A DNA stretch of 64,000 nt from Pseudomonas sp. GM50 (GCF_000282375.1 NZ_AKJK01000084.1:32163-96162); one strand, 5' to 3'; shown: positions 8,452-17,892, counted from the first letter of the stretch. The notes: generated by a model not told the origin, from the letters alone. Made by a program: numbers and translations.

Positions 8452-9296
8452 TGCGCTTCTCCCATCCGAGACCGTGCAGCGCTCTGCGCCAATCGATCCA
8501 GAATCATGGTCAGAATGACGATGGCAATGGCCGCGTTGATCGACTTGGCGATATCCAGTGTGCGTACCGCCCCATAGATGGATTCTCCCAAACCGCCAGA
8601 ACCCACAATGCCGGCGATCACGACCATGCCGAACGCCATCATCAGGCTTTGATTAACACCGGCCATGATGCTTGGCATGGCGAACGGTAACCGGATCTTG
8701 AAAAACATCTGCCACCGGGTGACGCCGCTGGCATCCCCCAGTTCGATGAACTCCTGTGGGGTCATGCGAATCCCCAGAGAGGTCAGCCGCATGGCCGGTG
8801 GCACCGCAACGATAAAGGTCGCCAACAGTGCGGTTGCCGGGCCGTAGCCGAGCAACGCAATTGCCGGCAACAGATAGATGTAAGGCGGCATGGTCTGGAT
8901 CAGATCCAGAACCGGATCCACGACTCGATCAAATGACGGCGCAAGACCGGCCAACACACCCAATGGAATCGCAACAACCAGCGCCAACACTGTGGCGGTC
9001 AGTACCAAGGCAAGGGTACTCACCGTTTCCGGCCACAAGCCCATGACGTCGCAGAATATCAACGCCAGGCCTGTGAGAATCGCGAATCGAACGCCAACCG
9101 CCCGCCAGCCGATCAAGGCCAGGACAATCGCGATGACGTAATAAGGGGGATAGGCAATACACCACAGAACGCTTTCGTAAATGCCCTTCAGCATCGTATT
9201 AGCGGTGTCGAACACAAACTCGCCGTTATCCATCAGCCATTCCAGGCTCGAGTCGACAGCCGAATCGAATTGGTTGGAAAAGTCAGGCGTGCTCAT
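8448..9296 (-). CDS. ABC transporter permease, glycine betaine/proline type (ProW-like)
   Basis: 282 residues, a paralogue of the next permease, with the same layout and coupling loop (RMTPQEFIELGDASGVTRWQMFFKIRLPFAMP). It has a hydrophilic N-terminal section of about 45 residues, then about six membrane spans. It overlaps the ATPase gene upstream by 4 bases and the second permease downstream by 4 bases, so the three are translationally coupled. Confidence 0.88.
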   Translation of the reverse strand: MSTPDFSNQFDSAVDSSLEWLMDNGEFVFDTANTMLKGIYESVLWCIAYPPYYVIAIVLALIGWRAVGVRFAILTGLALIFCDVMGLWPETVSTLALVLTATVLALVVAIPLGVLAGLAPSFDRVVDPVLDLIQTMPPYIYLLPAIALLGYGPATALLATFIVAVPPAMRLTSLGIRMTPQEFIELGDASGVTRWQMFFKIRLPFAMPSIMAGVNQSLMMAFGMVVIAGIVGSGGLGESIYGAVRTLDIAKSINAAIAIVILTMILDRLAQSAARSRMGEAQ

Positions 9297-10411
9297 GTTG
9301 ACGCCTCCAGAACAGTGGCGGCTGACGAGGCCGCGAACTCATTCGGAATACCTTGAACGCCACGAAGCAGATCACGCAGCGTAATGACGCCTACCACTGC
9401 GCCGTTATCGACCACAGCGAGTGCATCGCGGTCGGACTTCATCGTCAATCCGATAAGCTCGTTGATATCCGCGTCGGGCGAGGTTTTGGTTAGCCTGGAG
9501 ATGTCGCAACCAGGGTTCGCAACCTTGTAAGGCTCGACGGGCGTCATGACCGATTGAGCTTTGACCAGGTGCAATCTGGAAATGCCTGCGACAAATTCCG
9601 CTACGTAGTCGTCAGCCGGGTTAAGGACGATGTCCTCGGCAGTGCCCACCTGAATGATCGCGCCATCTTTCATGATCGCGATGCGGTCGCCAATACGGAT
9701 CGCCTCGTCCAGGTCGTGAGTAATGAATACCGCGGACTTGCCAAGCTCCTTGGTCAGCTGGCGGAACTCATCCTGCAACTGCCTGCGAATCAAGGGGTCA
9801 AGCGCACTGAACGGCTCATCCATCAAGATCACTTCAGGGTCCGCCGTGATCGCCCGTGCCAGCCCGACCCGTTGTTGCATGCCACCGGACAACTCGCTTG
9901 GGTAGCGCGAAATCCAGTCGCTCAAACCCACCTTGGCCAACGCCTGCTCGGCCACTTTATAACGCTCGGCCTTGCCCACGCCCTGCACTTCCAGGCCGAA
10001 CGCCGTGTTCTCCAGAACCGTGCGGTTAGGCAGCAAGGCGACGCTCTGAAAGACCATGCCGATATGCCGCGCCCTCACCTCCCGCAGCTGTGCGGGCGTC
10101 AGGGATGAAAGGTCTTTGCCTTTGACCAGAACCTTACCGGCACTGGGTGTGATGAGTTTGTTCAGAAGCCTGATCAGGGTGGATTTGCCACTGCCCGACA
10201 ATCCCATGATGCAAAAGATTTCTCCTCGGCGAACCTGGAGACTGACGTCGGAGACCCCGACTACGCAGCTGTAATTTTGCAGGATCTGGGTCTTGGTGAG
10301 CCCCTGCTGAACGACAGCATCCATCGCAGCAGGTGCGGCTTTACCGAAGATTTTCCAGACTGACTGGCAATCTACCAGCACTTCGTTAGTGTCTATTTTG
10401 GCCGTTGTCAT
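9293..10411 (-). CDS. ABC transporter ATP-binding protein, glycine betaine/proline type (ProV-like)
   Basis: 372 residues. Walker A GLSGSGKS (about residue 70), Q-loop MVFQSVALLP, signature LSGGMQQR, Walker B VILMDEPFSALD and switch histidine THDLDEA are all intact. The N-terminal extension before Walker A (residues 1-50) and the C-terminal CBS-like region (about 290-360, ending DNGAVVGVITLRDLL) are features of ProV/OpuAA subunits, in which CBS domains sense ionic strength. It powers import by the two permeases encoded next. Confidence 0.9.
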   Translation of the reverse strand: MTTAKIDTNEVLVDCQSVWKIFGKAAPAAMDAVVQQGLTKTQILQNYSCVVGVSDVSLQVRRGEIFCIMGLSGSGKSTLIRLLNKLITPSAGKVLVKGKDLSSLTPAQLREVRARHIGMVFQSVALLPNRTVLENTAFGLEVQGVGKAERYKVAEQALAKVGLSDWISRYPSELSGGMQQRVGLARAITADPEVILMDEPFSALDPLIRRQLQDEFRQLTKELGKSAVFITHDLDEAIRIGDRIAIMKDGAIIQVGTAEDIVLNPADDYVAEFVAGISRLHLVKAQSVMTPVEPYKVANPGCDISRLTKTSPDADINELIGLTMKSDRDALAVVDNGAVVGVITLRDLLRGVQGIPNEFAASSAATVLEAST

Positions 10412-10490
10412 TTCGTAACCCGTCGAACCAGTTTTTGCTGGTTTCTCTAATTAAATCAAAGGGCGGCAGTGGCGGAGAAAAGGACGTTCG

Positions 10491-11339
10491 TTATTTCTTT
10501 ATATTTTCCCAGCGCTTCAACAGTTCGGCATGGCTATCTGTCCAGCCTTTAACTGCCTGCTCCATGGTTTTGCCATCCTTGACCTCGCCGTTTATCGCGG
10601 TGATATCGGCAATCGGCACATACACGCTCGCCATAACTTCACGCGCGCGCGGGTAAGCTGTTGAGAAGTCTTTGTGACCGATCCAGTAATAACCTTGTGG
10701 TGGAGGGAAAACACCTTTTGGATCCTTGAGGAACTTCAGGTCAAACTTTTGCGCCATCCATGAAGGTTCCCAAACGGTGACAGCAACCCACTCTTTACGA
10801 TCGACTGCCGACTTCAACGCCGCGGTCATGGCAGCGGTACTGCCTTCCAGCAATTTCAGCTTGATGCCGTAGGCGTTCACCGCATTGGTCGCATCGCTCA
10901 TCAAACCGGAACCCGGCTCGATACCGATGATTTTGCCGCCGAACTTTTCAGCGTTGTCATTCAACTGCTCGACAGAATCGATATCCACATACTTGGGTAC
11001 TGCAATACCCTGGTAGAGCCCGTAAGAAACCGGGGAGAGTTTTTCCAGACGGTTTTTATTCTTGTTCCAATAGTCGTTCGCCGCATAGTCCGTTTGCGAA
11101 GCGAGTACCTGGATATCACCTTTAGTCAAAGCCGCGTAAGCAATACCCCACTCGGAAAACTCTATGACTTTTACGCTATAACCGGAGTCCTCAAGTACCT
11201 TCTTTGTTATACCGGTAATCGGCGTCAAGTCTTCCCATGAAAGTGTGCCCATGGTGATTGTTTTTTCTTCTGCATGAACTGGCAAACACAGCATGCCAGC
11301 CACAGCAACAGCGCAGATTGCCTTCCAAATCTGTTTCAT
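10491..11339 (-). CDS. Periplasmic substrate-binding protein of a glycine betaine-type ABC importer (ProX/OpuAC family)
   Basis: 282 residues with a Sec signal peptide (KQIWKAICAVAVAGMLCLPVHA, cleavage near residue 23). The OpuAC fold is recognisable: TITMGTLSWEDLTPITGITKKVLED, a Trp-rich ligand region (VAVTVWEPSWMAQKFDL), and a closing segment with GWTDSHAELLKRW. Aromatic boxes in this family bind trimethylammonium or proline-type groups. It is encoded 79 bases before the ATPase gene and 69 bases after the FAD oxidase gene, so it sits between the enzyme genes and the transporter genes on one strand. The ligand is probably a hydroxyproline-like or betaine-like compound (inference). Confidence 0.88.
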   Translation of the reverse strand: MKQIWKAICAVAVAGMLCLPVHAEEKTITMGTLSWEDLTPITGITKKVLEDSGYSVKVIEFSEWGIAYAALTKGDIQVLASQTDYAANDYWNKNKNRLEKLSPVSYGLYQGIAVPKYVDIDSVEQLNDNAEKFGGKIIGIEPGSGLMSDATNAVNAYGIKLKLLEGSTAAMTAALKSAVDRKEWVAVTVWEPSWMAQKFDLKFLKDPKGVFPPPQGYYWIGHKDFSTAYPRAREVMASVYVPIADITAINGEVKDGKTMEQAVKGWTDSHAELLKRWENIKK

Positions 11340-11408
11340 GGCGAACTCCGATCTACGTCTAACTAGAGATTAGGCTCTTATAGAATAAAAGCCGTTGTTT
11401 GAAGCTAT

Positions 11409-12755
11409 TCAGCCTTCTCGCCCTGCTCTCAGTGCCTGCCAACGAATAACCGAGTTGACACCCAGTTTCGTTAATATCCTGGGTGGAAGCGTGTTTGGCC
11501 CAGGCGCTTGACTGAAACTTTCTAAAACTCTCGAATGAGTGCCGGTGGCTAACTCAGCGGCCATCACGCCCGCCAAGGTGCTCTTGACGGTTCCCAACCC
11601 ATTTTCGCAGCAAGCCGAATACAGGTTTTCTTCTATCTCTCCAAACGCCGGGGCGCTGTTACGACTCAAGCAGAGGCGCCCGGCCCAGCTGAATTCGAAC
11701 GGCGTCGATTTCAACTCGGGAAAGCGCGCATCCAGAGAACGCCGTTGTTCTTCGGCGACAGCAGCAACCCGCCTCAGCGTCACTTGAATACTGGGGTCAT
11801 AGGTGAACTTGGTCCGAATGACGATCCGCGAGAGACCGTTTGAAGTAATTTTACGAACGGTCGCACCCATCGGATCCGCGGGCAACAAAGCCCATCGAGC
11901 GTTGCCTGTCACCGGTCTTTCAAACTCGTCATGACTATAAGCAGCCGTCATCGACGCATAGGTAAACACGTGCAGCAGGCGACCCTGAAAATGGCCGAAG
12001 TCTTCGATATGGCCGTTGACCGCGAGAATCACCTTGGGCGCATTCACAGCGCCACGATGAGACTTCGCCTTCCAGCTATTTCCCGTTCTGGATAACTCGA
12101 TAATCGGCGACCGTTCATAAAGGCTGACGTTCTTATCCAGCCCGAATGCGAGATCTCTAATGTATTGAGCCGGCTGAATCATCACCGCGCCGGGCGTATA
12201 CAGCCCACTGTGGTAATAGCTGGAACCGGTGATCTCTTGCATCTGCGCGGCGTCCAGCAGCTCGTACTGTTCGCCAATGCTTTGAAGCGACTGGGCAAAA
12301 CTGGCATTGAGCTTCATTCCACGCTCTGTCGCAGCCGCGTTTATCTTTCCCGAGGGATCAAAGGTCTCGGTAGACATGCCGTATTCGCGGGCGGCTTCAG
12401 CTGCAAAAGCGATAGCAAAGCGGTTCTGGGCAATCTCTAGTGACGTTGCAGACTCACCGGCAACCGAATATTCCCCCGATGAAAGACTGTGCGGCACGTC
12501 GATCATGAAGCCAGAGTTTCTGCCTGCCGGCCCCTTCGCAACTTCATGGGCATCAACGATCGCAATGCTGTCGCCTGGGTGCAGCTGGGATAGCCTGCGA
12601 GCGGCGGAGAGACCGGCAAAGCCTGCACCGATAATCAGCCAGTCCGCCGTCACGTTCCCATCAAGCATGCGGACAGGAGCCGTGCGTATGGAAATCGCCT
12701 CCCAACCTGAAACCCCGGTGTCGACCGGAAGGCGCTTGATGGTATGGATGCTCAT
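11409..12755 (-). CDS. FAD-dependent amine/D-amino-acid oxidoreductase (DAO domain, PuuB/OrdL-like)
   Basis: 448 residues. After a leader of about 35 residues comes the dinucleotide-binding motif DWLIIGAGFAGLSAARRLSQL with the acidic end of the second strand (AIVDAH), then GRNSGFMID and a C-terminal FAD contact region (CCENGLGTVKSTLAG). The organisation matches the DAO family, closest in feel to gamma-glutamylputrescine oxidase and to D-hydroxyproline oxidases. In this operon the likely job is oxidation of a cyclic secondary amino acid to the imine. It overlaps the aldehyde dehydrogenase gene by 4 bases (ATGA), so translation is coupled. Confidence 0.85.
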   Translation of the reverse strand: MSIHTIKRLPVDTGVSGWEAISIRTAPVRMLDGNVTADWLIIGAGFAGLSAARRLSQLHPGDSIAIVDAHEVAKGPAGRNSGFMIDVPHSLSSGEYSVAGESATSLEIAQNRFAIAFAAEAAREYGMSTETFDPSGKINAAATERGMKLNASFAQSLQSIGEQYELLDAAQMQEITGSSYYHSGLYTPGAVMIQPAQYIRDLAFGLDKNVSLYERSPIIELSRTGNSWKAKSHRGAVNAPKVILAVNGHIEDFGHFQGRLLHVFTYASMTAAYSHDEFERPVTGNARWALLPADPMGATVRKITSNGLSRIVIRTKFTYDPSIQVTLRRVAAVAEEQRRSLDARFPELKSTPFEFSWAGRLCLSRNSAPAFGEIEENLYSACCENGLGTVKSTLAGVMAAELATGTHSRVLESFSQAPGPNTLPPRILTKLGVNSVIRWQALRAGREG

Positions 12756-14269
12756 TTTTCGGTCTCATCAACCGACCGATCAGACACATCGATCCAGATG
12801 GTTTTGATTTCGGTGTACTGATCGTGAGCAAAAATGGATTTGTCCCGACCGCCGAAACCCGACTCTTTGTAGCCGCCGAATGGCGTCGACGCATCACCTT
12901 CGCCAAAGCAGTTGACGGTGACGATGCCAGCGCGAATTTCCCGCGACAACTTGATTGCCCGTCGCAGGCTGCCGGTATAAACAGAGGCGGCCAGGCCGTA
13001 TACCGTGTCATTGGCCAGGGCAATTGCTTCAGAGATCGTGTTGAAGGTGGTGACCGAAAGAATCGGGCCGAAGATCTCTTCCTGGAACAGCCGACTGTCT
13101 CGATCGACACCGTCAATGACAGTCGGCTCTACGAAGGCACCGTCTTTCGTTGCGCCGCCGTACACAACTTCAAGCTTTGCGGCGGTGGCATGCTCAAGGT
13201 ACGACTTCACTTTTTCGAAATGTTCTGGGCTGACCAGCGACCCCACGCGATTTTGCGGATCCAGCGGGTCGCCCATTTTCCATTCGCGGATGTAGGCGCC
13301 CATGCGCTGCAGCAGTTCATCTTTGACCGACTCGTGGACGATCAGGCGCGAGGTCGCGGAGCAGTTTTCGCCCATGTTCCAGAACGCGCCGTTGACGACG
13401 TGCTCGGCCACGAGATCCAGGTCTTGCGCGTCGTCCATCACCACAGCAGGGTTTTTCCCACCGCACTCGAGCACGATGCGTTTCAGGTTTGAATCGGCTG
13501 CGTAATGCAGGAAACGGCGGCCGGTCGCGGTAGAGCCAGTGAAGCTCACCATGTCGACGTCATTGTGCAAGCCAATCGGCTCGCCGACCTCTTTGCCGGT
13601 ACCGGTAACAATGTTGAGTACACCGGCGGGCACGCCGGCTTCGAACGCCAACTCCGCGACTCGTAATGTTGTCAGCGTGGTCTGCTCGGCGGGTTTGACG
13701 ATAACCGAACATCCTGCGGCGAGCGCCGGGCCGATTTTCCAGGCCAGCATCAGCAGGGGGAAGTTCCAGGGCAATACGCAGCCCACCACGCCAATCGGCT
13801 CACGGACAACCATGGTCAGCGCGTCGCTGCCCACCGGAGCGGTGTTGTCATAAATCTTGTCGATCAGTTCCGCGTGCCAGCGCAGTGTGTGAATGGTGTC
13901 CGGCACATCAACCAACTGACATTCACTAACAGGCTTGCCGCTGTCGAGGCTCTCAAGAACTGCCAGTTCATGTTGATGGCTTTCTAGCAAATTCGCGAAC
14001 TTCAGCAGAACAGCTTTGCGCTCCCTGGGAGCAATCGATCTCCATCGCCCATCCTCAAAAGCTTCTTTGGCATTAGCCACCGCAAAGTCGACATCCTCAG
14101 ACGAACAGGCAGCGACGTTAGTCAAAAACTCACCCGTCGCCGGATTGTTCGTGGCGAACGTTTTGCCAGAGATCGCGGGCTTGAACGCGCCATTAATGAA
14201 GGCGTTAGACGGCAACGAAATGTCTTTGGCAATAGCGGCATATTCGGCCTTGCTCAGAAGATCACCCAT
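12752..14269 (-). CDS. NAD(P)-dependent aldehyde dehydrogenase (PuuC/ketoglutarate-semialdehyde type)
   Basis: 505 residues, full ALDH length. FTGSTATGRRF binds the nucleotide, LECGGKNPAVV holds the catalytic glutamate, NMGENCSATSR holds the catalytic cysteine, and EEIFGPILSV and PFGGYKESGFGG are conserved late motifs. Overall it resembles PuuC. Next to a DapA-like lyase it would fit 2-oxoglutarate semialdehyde dehydrogenase, giving 2-oxoglutarate, which is inference from context. It overlaps the DapA-like gene by 8 bases and the oxidase gene by 4. Confidence 0.88.
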   Translation of the reverse strand: MGDLLSKAEYAAIAKDISLPSNAFINGAFKPAISGKTFATNNPATGEFLTNVAACSSEDVDFAVANAKEAFEDGRWRSIAPRERKAVLLKFANLLESHQHELAVLESLDSGKPVSECQLVDVPDTIHTLRWHAELIDKIYDNTAPVGSDALTMVVREPIGVVGCVLPWNFPLLMLAWKIGPALAAGCSVIVKPAEQTTLTTLRVAELAFEAGVPAGVLNIVTGTGKEVGEPIGLHNDVDMVSFTGSTATGRRFLHYAADSNLKRIVLECGGKNPAVVMDDAQDLDLVAEHVVNGAFWNMGENCSATSRLIVHESVKDELLQRMGAYIREWKMGDPLDPQNRVGSLVSPEHFEKVKSYLEHATAAKLEVVYGGATKDGAFVEPTVIDGVDRDSRLFQEEIFGPILSVTTFNTISEAIALANDTVYGLAASVYTGSLRRAIKLSREIRAGIVTVNCFGEGDASTPFGGYKESGFGGRDKSIFAHDQYTEIKTIWIDVSDRSVDETEK

Positions 14270-15173
14270 GGCTGGCTCCCGAAGTAATGCTTGCTACGTT
14301 GCGTTTCAGTTCGGCGATGACGGATTCAAGGCTTTGCTTTTCTTCAGGATCCAGAGGCTGAAGCGGTAACCGCACATCCCCTACTTTCAGCCCGGCAACC
14401 TCGCAACCGTATTTGATCGACTGCACGAACTTGCCACCGTCCAACGCATTCATCAGCGGCATCATCGCCGACATGATTTGACGGCCTTTATCGAAGTTCT
14501 TTTCGATCACGCAAGCTTCATAAAGCGCTACGTGTTCCTTTGGCAGGAAGTTGGACCCTGCACAGACCCAACTCCTGGCGCCCCAGGCAAAAAACTCGAG
14601 CGCTTGGTCGTCCCAACCGCATGACAGTGCGATATTCGGAAACTCGCGAGCGAGCAGATGCACACGCCCCATGTCGCCGGAACTTTCCTTGATGGCAATG
14701 ACGTTTTTCGATTCGCTCACTCGGGTGAGGTATTCCTCATCCATCGAAACGCACATGCGACCCGGGTAGTTGTAAAGCATGATCGGCAGGTTGGCGGCGC
14801 GATCGATGGTCAGGGCGTGGATCGCGTTTTCCCGCGAGGTCGGCAGCGCGTAAGGTGGGCTGGTGACGAGAATGGCGTCCGCCTTGATCGCTTTGGCATC
14901 CTTGGCGTACTGAACGGCATCTTCGGTGCGAATGGCCCCGGTACTGACGATCAGTTGAACCCGCGTACCGATGACATCCTTGGCATACGCGGCAAGCTCA
15001 GTACGCTCTTCTGAAGTCTGCGCATAATATTCGCCGGTCGAGCCGCCGATAATAATGCCGTGTACCTTCGCTTCAATCAGCGACTCCAAAACTTCGGAGT
15101 ACACACTCCAGTCGATCTCCCCATCAGGTTTATGAGGCGTCACTGCTGGCGTATAAATACCTTCAAATTTCAA
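14262..15173 (-). CDS. Dihydrodipicolinate synthase/N-acetylneuraminate lyase family enzyme
   Basis: 303 residues, a (beta/alpha)8 barrel of the DapA superfamily. Visible signatures are GGSTGEYYAQTSEER (carboxylate binding), YNYPGR with the proton-relay tyrosine, and IAIKESSGD with the Schiff-base lysine near residue 163. This family includes pyrroline-4-hydroxy-2-carboxylate deaminase, ketodeoxyglucarate dehydratase and others. Flanked by an amino-acid oxidase and a PuuC-like ALDH, the deaminase role of hydroxyproline breakdown is the most economical reading. It overlaps the GntR gene by 4 bases. Confidence 0.88.
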   Translation of the reverse strand: MKFEGIYTPAVTPHKPDGEIDWSVYSEVLESLIEAKVHGIIIGGSTGEYYAQTSEERTELAAYAKDVIGTRVQLIVSTGAIRTEDAVQYAKDAKAIKADAILVTSPPYALPTSRENAIHALTIDRAANLPIMLYNYPGRMCVSMDEEYLTRVSESKNVIAIKESSGDMGRVHLLAREFPNIALSCGWDDQALEFFAWGARSWVCAGSNFLPKEHVALYEACVIEKNFDKGRQIMSAMMPLMNALDGGKFVQSIKYGCEVAGLKVGDVRLPLQPLDPEEKQSLESVIAELKRNVASITSGASHG

Positions 15174-15883
15174 GACGATTTCTCCGAAGATGAATGACGT
15201 GGAAGATCAACGAGCGCGTCCGCCTTGATGCCTGGGGGCGCGATAAAGATTTCCATGTTTTCTCGGGACAATTCCCAATGTTCAAACACAAGATCAACCA
15301 CTGCACCTTCATCGCGACGCTCAATGGCCTCGATAAATGAATCGTGGTGGCAGGCGGACAGATCAAGGCGTTGTTCCATATCCTCGTTCTGAGGCCGGAA
15401 AAAGGTATTACCGATTCGGGCGTGATCGATAAGCAGTCTTTCCAGGCTGGGTTGCAGGTATTGGTTACCCGCCATCTCACCCATAATCGCGTGGAAGCGA
15501 TTGTTCTCGACCACCATCGCCAGCGCATCCCTTGAAGTGGTGGCACGGCGGAAGCGGTATTGCGTGTCTTTTAAATCGATCAGTTGACGTGGCTTGAAGT
15601 TTTGTACCGCCAGACGACCAATGGCTGCGTACATCATCGGCGCAACCAGGAAGAAGTTTCGCAGTGTCGAGTGATTCATCGGAATAACTCGAGCCCCGCG
15701 GTTTTCGCGAATGTCGATATAACCTTCACCGGCCAGGCGTCGAAAAACTTCTCGAACGGGAGTGCGTGACAGGCCATAACGCTCGCTGAGAATGACTTCA
15801 TCCAGCGCTTCGTCAGGATCGAGTTCCATCGTCAAAATTTGACGTTTCAAGTCTTCGTAGAGACAAGTTTTGCCGTTTTTCAC
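15170..15883 (-). CDS. GntR family regulator, FadR/FCD subgroup
   Basis: 237 residues. The N-terminal winged helix reads LDEVILSERYGLSRTPVREVFRRLAGEGYIDIRENRGARVIP, typical of GntR, followed by an all-helical FCD domain (NNRFHAIMGEMAGNQYL..; the histidines there usually bind metal and ligand). It is the first gene of the operon with the DapA-like, ALDH and oxidase genes, overlapping the next one by 4 bases. Autoregulated repression relieved by the substrate or an intermediate is the expected mode. Confidence 0.9.
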   Translation of the reverse strand: MKNGKTCLYEDLKRQILTMELDPDEALDEVILSERYGLSRTPVREVFRRLAGEGYIDIRENRGARVIPMNHSTLRNFFLVAPMMYAAIGRLAVQNFKPRQLIDLKDTQYRFRRATTSRDALAMVVENNRFHAIMGEMAGNQYLQPSLERLLIDHARIGNTFFRPQNEDMEQRLDLSACHHDSFIEAIERRDEGAVVDLVFEHWELSRENMEIFIAPPGIKADALVDLPRHSSSEKSS

Positions 15884-15973
15884 GAACGACCTCCAGAGGT
15901 GGTTTTGCCGTCAGTTGCGCCTGACTGATGAGTCCAGACTCGCACGGGTTTTTGGGGTGGTCAATAGATTGTA

Positions 15974-16004
15974 TTTCTTGTGTATACATAGAAAACACAA
16001 GAAA
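15974..16004. promoter_or_regulatory. Candidate GntR operator and operon promoter region
   Basis: About 90 bases before the GntR start lies a perfect 10-bp inverted repeat, TTTCTTGTGT and ACACAAGAAA, separated by 11 bases. It overlaps the 8-bp palindrome TGTATACA (15981-15988), which looks like the short palindromes bound by FCD-type GntR proteins. Binding has not been shown. Confidence 0.55.
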
Positions 16005-16333
16005 AATTCACCGGGCTTTTAGTATTTCCCCTTTAGATTCAGATGGTTATTTATTTATTCAAAAAACGACGTAGTCGCTTACAGAAAAGAATTGGGTCGC
16101 TTTTGGAATGCTATTGCCTAGATCATTCCCTAATAAAGCTTATTACCAAGCGCACCTGTGTTTGGCGCGGTTGGCCGTGGACGACACGAGAGAGAGCGTT
16201 TGCGACATGCCATTGAGGCAAGGGAGAGGCGTTACTGAAAACGGAAAGCATTGAGCCGCGTCATAAAGGCTGAAAAACCCGAACTCCCTCCATACCGCTG
16301 AATCCAATGTGTAGGCCAATGGAGGTGAGCGAA

Positions 16334-16555
16334 ATGAACAATGATGACCGTGTTAATGACGACAAATCAGAAACGACCTCGAACGTCCCGCCTACCGATA
16401 CGTCTGGCAAACCCGACGATGTGGTCGAAAGAGAGCTTGAGGACAGCGACAGTGACGCCGAAGGTGTGAATCAAACTCACACCCAGGAGCTGGAGGCTGA
16501 AGAGCTCAGGCGAAAAATAGCGGAGATAGAACGCAAGGTGGCGGACGGTAATTAG
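16334..16555 (+). CDS. Small acidic hydrophilic protein of unknown function
   Basis: 73 residues from the ATG at 16334, chosen because GGAGGTG lies 6-7 bases upstream; the frame is open back to 16307. The protein is rich in Asp, Glu, Asn and Ser, is predicted disordered for about 50 residues, and ends in a short charged helix (LEAEELRRKIAEIERKVADG) that could form a coiled coil. No family was recognised. It stands alone between the GntR operon and the convergent Lrp gene. Confidence 0.7.
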   Translation: MNNDDRVNDDKSETTSNVPPTDTSGKPDDVVERELEDSDSDAEGVNQTHTQELEAEELRRKIAEIERKVADGN

Positions 16556-16605
16556 CGAAGGGGCGAGGCCTTCGGATCGCCTCTCGACGATGACACTTGC
16601 TCAAG

Positions 16606-17058
16606 TCACAGAGGAAGCGAACGGTCTTGAATGACTCGTTTCATCACCAGGGTGGAAGTCAGGCGCTGAACGTTAGGCAACGTTGAAAGGCGCTCATCGT
16701 AAAGCTGCTGGAACGCTGGCAGATCTCGGGTGACGACATGGAGAAGGTAATCAGGCTCTCCAAAAAGCCTTTGCGCCTCCACTATCTGGGGGATCGCCTG
16801 AAGCGCCACCTCGAATGCTTCAACCGCCCGGCGATCTCCCTCGCGCAACGTCGCAAACACCATTGCCGAAAAGTTAAGGCCGAGCGCGGCGGGAGCGAGC
16901 TGCGCGCGATAACCCAGGATCACGCCTGATTCCTCCAGGGCACGCACTCGACGATGGCAGGGGGACAGGCTAAGACCGACCCGCTCTGCCAGCTCAGTCA
17001 CCGACAGGCGCCCGTCCGCCTGAAGCTCGGCAAGAATTTTCAGATCAATCCTGTCCAT
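16606..17058 (-). CDS. Lrp/AsnC family transcriptional regulator
   Basis: 150 residues. The N-terminal HTH reads DRIDLKILAELQADGRLSVTELAERVGLSLSPCHRRVRALEESGVI, and the C-terminal RAM-type domain carries the amino-acid sensing fold (QRLFGEPDYLLHVVTRDLPAFQQLYDERL). It is divergent from the LysE-PanB-MaoC genes with 188 bases between starts. This is the classic layout of an amino-acid-responsive regulator and an exporter, so it probably controls that operon. Confidence 0.92.
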   Translation of the reverse strand: MDRIDLKILAELQADGRLSVTELAERVGLSLSPCHRRVRALEESGVILGYRAQLAPAALGLNFSAMVFATLREGDRRAVEAFEVALQAIPQIVEAQRLFGEPDYLLHVVTRDLPAFQQLYDERLSTLPNVQRLTSTLVMKRVIQDRSLPL

Positions 17059-17246
17059 ATAGAAGAATCTCCCTCAACGCGATATCCAGACTGGAATAAT
17101 AGAGAAAATATTCTAGCCGGTTTCAATTATTCTTTCCGTGAACTTTATAGCGAGTCGTCCGTACTTTTCGAAACAAGTCGGAACGCCTCTCAATGTCTGC
17201 GAGCTAGAAACATGCAAGTACCCTTTGAAACTGCAAGGTGGCGAAT

Positions 17247-17864
17247 ATGACCCTTAGTGTTCTCGCCGCATTCTGGGCTGTGTCGTTTTTGTTTGTGATT
17301 ACACCGGGGGCGGATTGGGCGTACGCGATCTCGGCGGGCTTGTTTGGGCGTGTCGTGATGCCCGCCGTGGCCGGGCTGTTGATCGGGCATTTAGTCGCAA
17401 CATTAGTCGTGGCGGCCGGTGTCGGTGGACTTGTAGCAAGCAATCCCATTGCGCTTTCGGTGCTCACCGTCGGTGGGGCCGGGTATCTGCTATGGCTGGG
17501 CATCAATATGCTTCTGCATCCCTCGGTTCCTCGCGCGGGACAGGTCCAGGAATCCGCCTCCTGGGCGCGCTGGACCTTTAAAGGGCTTTGCGTGAGCGGC
17601 CTCAACCCCAAGGTCTTCCTGCTGTTCCTGGCGCTACTGCCTCAATTCACCGACCCGACAGCCTCCTGGCCAGTGCCGATGCAGATTATCGCGCTAGGCC
17701 TGCTCCATGCGTTCAGTTGCGGCGTGATTTATCTGCTGGTGGGGTTCGGCTCTCGAATCGTGTTGCAGGCACGTCCCGTTGCCGCTCAAGTAGTCAGTCG
17801 GCTCTCGGGGGCGATCATGATCATTATCGCGGTGCTGTTGCTGATCGAGCAGATCTTGCACTGA
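17247..17864 (+). CDS. LysE/RhtB family amino acid exporter
   Basis: 205 residues from the ATG at 17247 (AAGGTGG 5 bases upstream; a GTG at 17238 is in frame). About six hydrophobic segments are visible. FVITPGADWAYAISAGL near the N-terminus corresponds to the conserved TPGP region of the family, and GLNPKVFLLFLALLPQF is the LNPK signature. It exports amino acids or derivatives across the inner membrane. It is the first gene of a probable operon with panB (28-base gap) and a MaoC gene (21-base gap). Confidence 0.9.
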   Translation: MTLSVLAAFWAVSFLFVITPGADWAYAISAGLFGRVVMPAVAGLLIGHLVATLVVAAGVGGLVASNPIALSVLTVGGAGYLLWLGINMLLHPSVPRAGQVQESASWARWTFKGLCVSGLNPKVFLLFLALLPQFTDPTASWPVPMQIIALGLLHAFSCGVIYLLVGFGSRIVLQARPVAAQVVSRLSGAIMIIIAVLLLIEQILH

Positions 17865-17892
17865 GCGTTTATTCATCTCGGAGGAAAAGATA

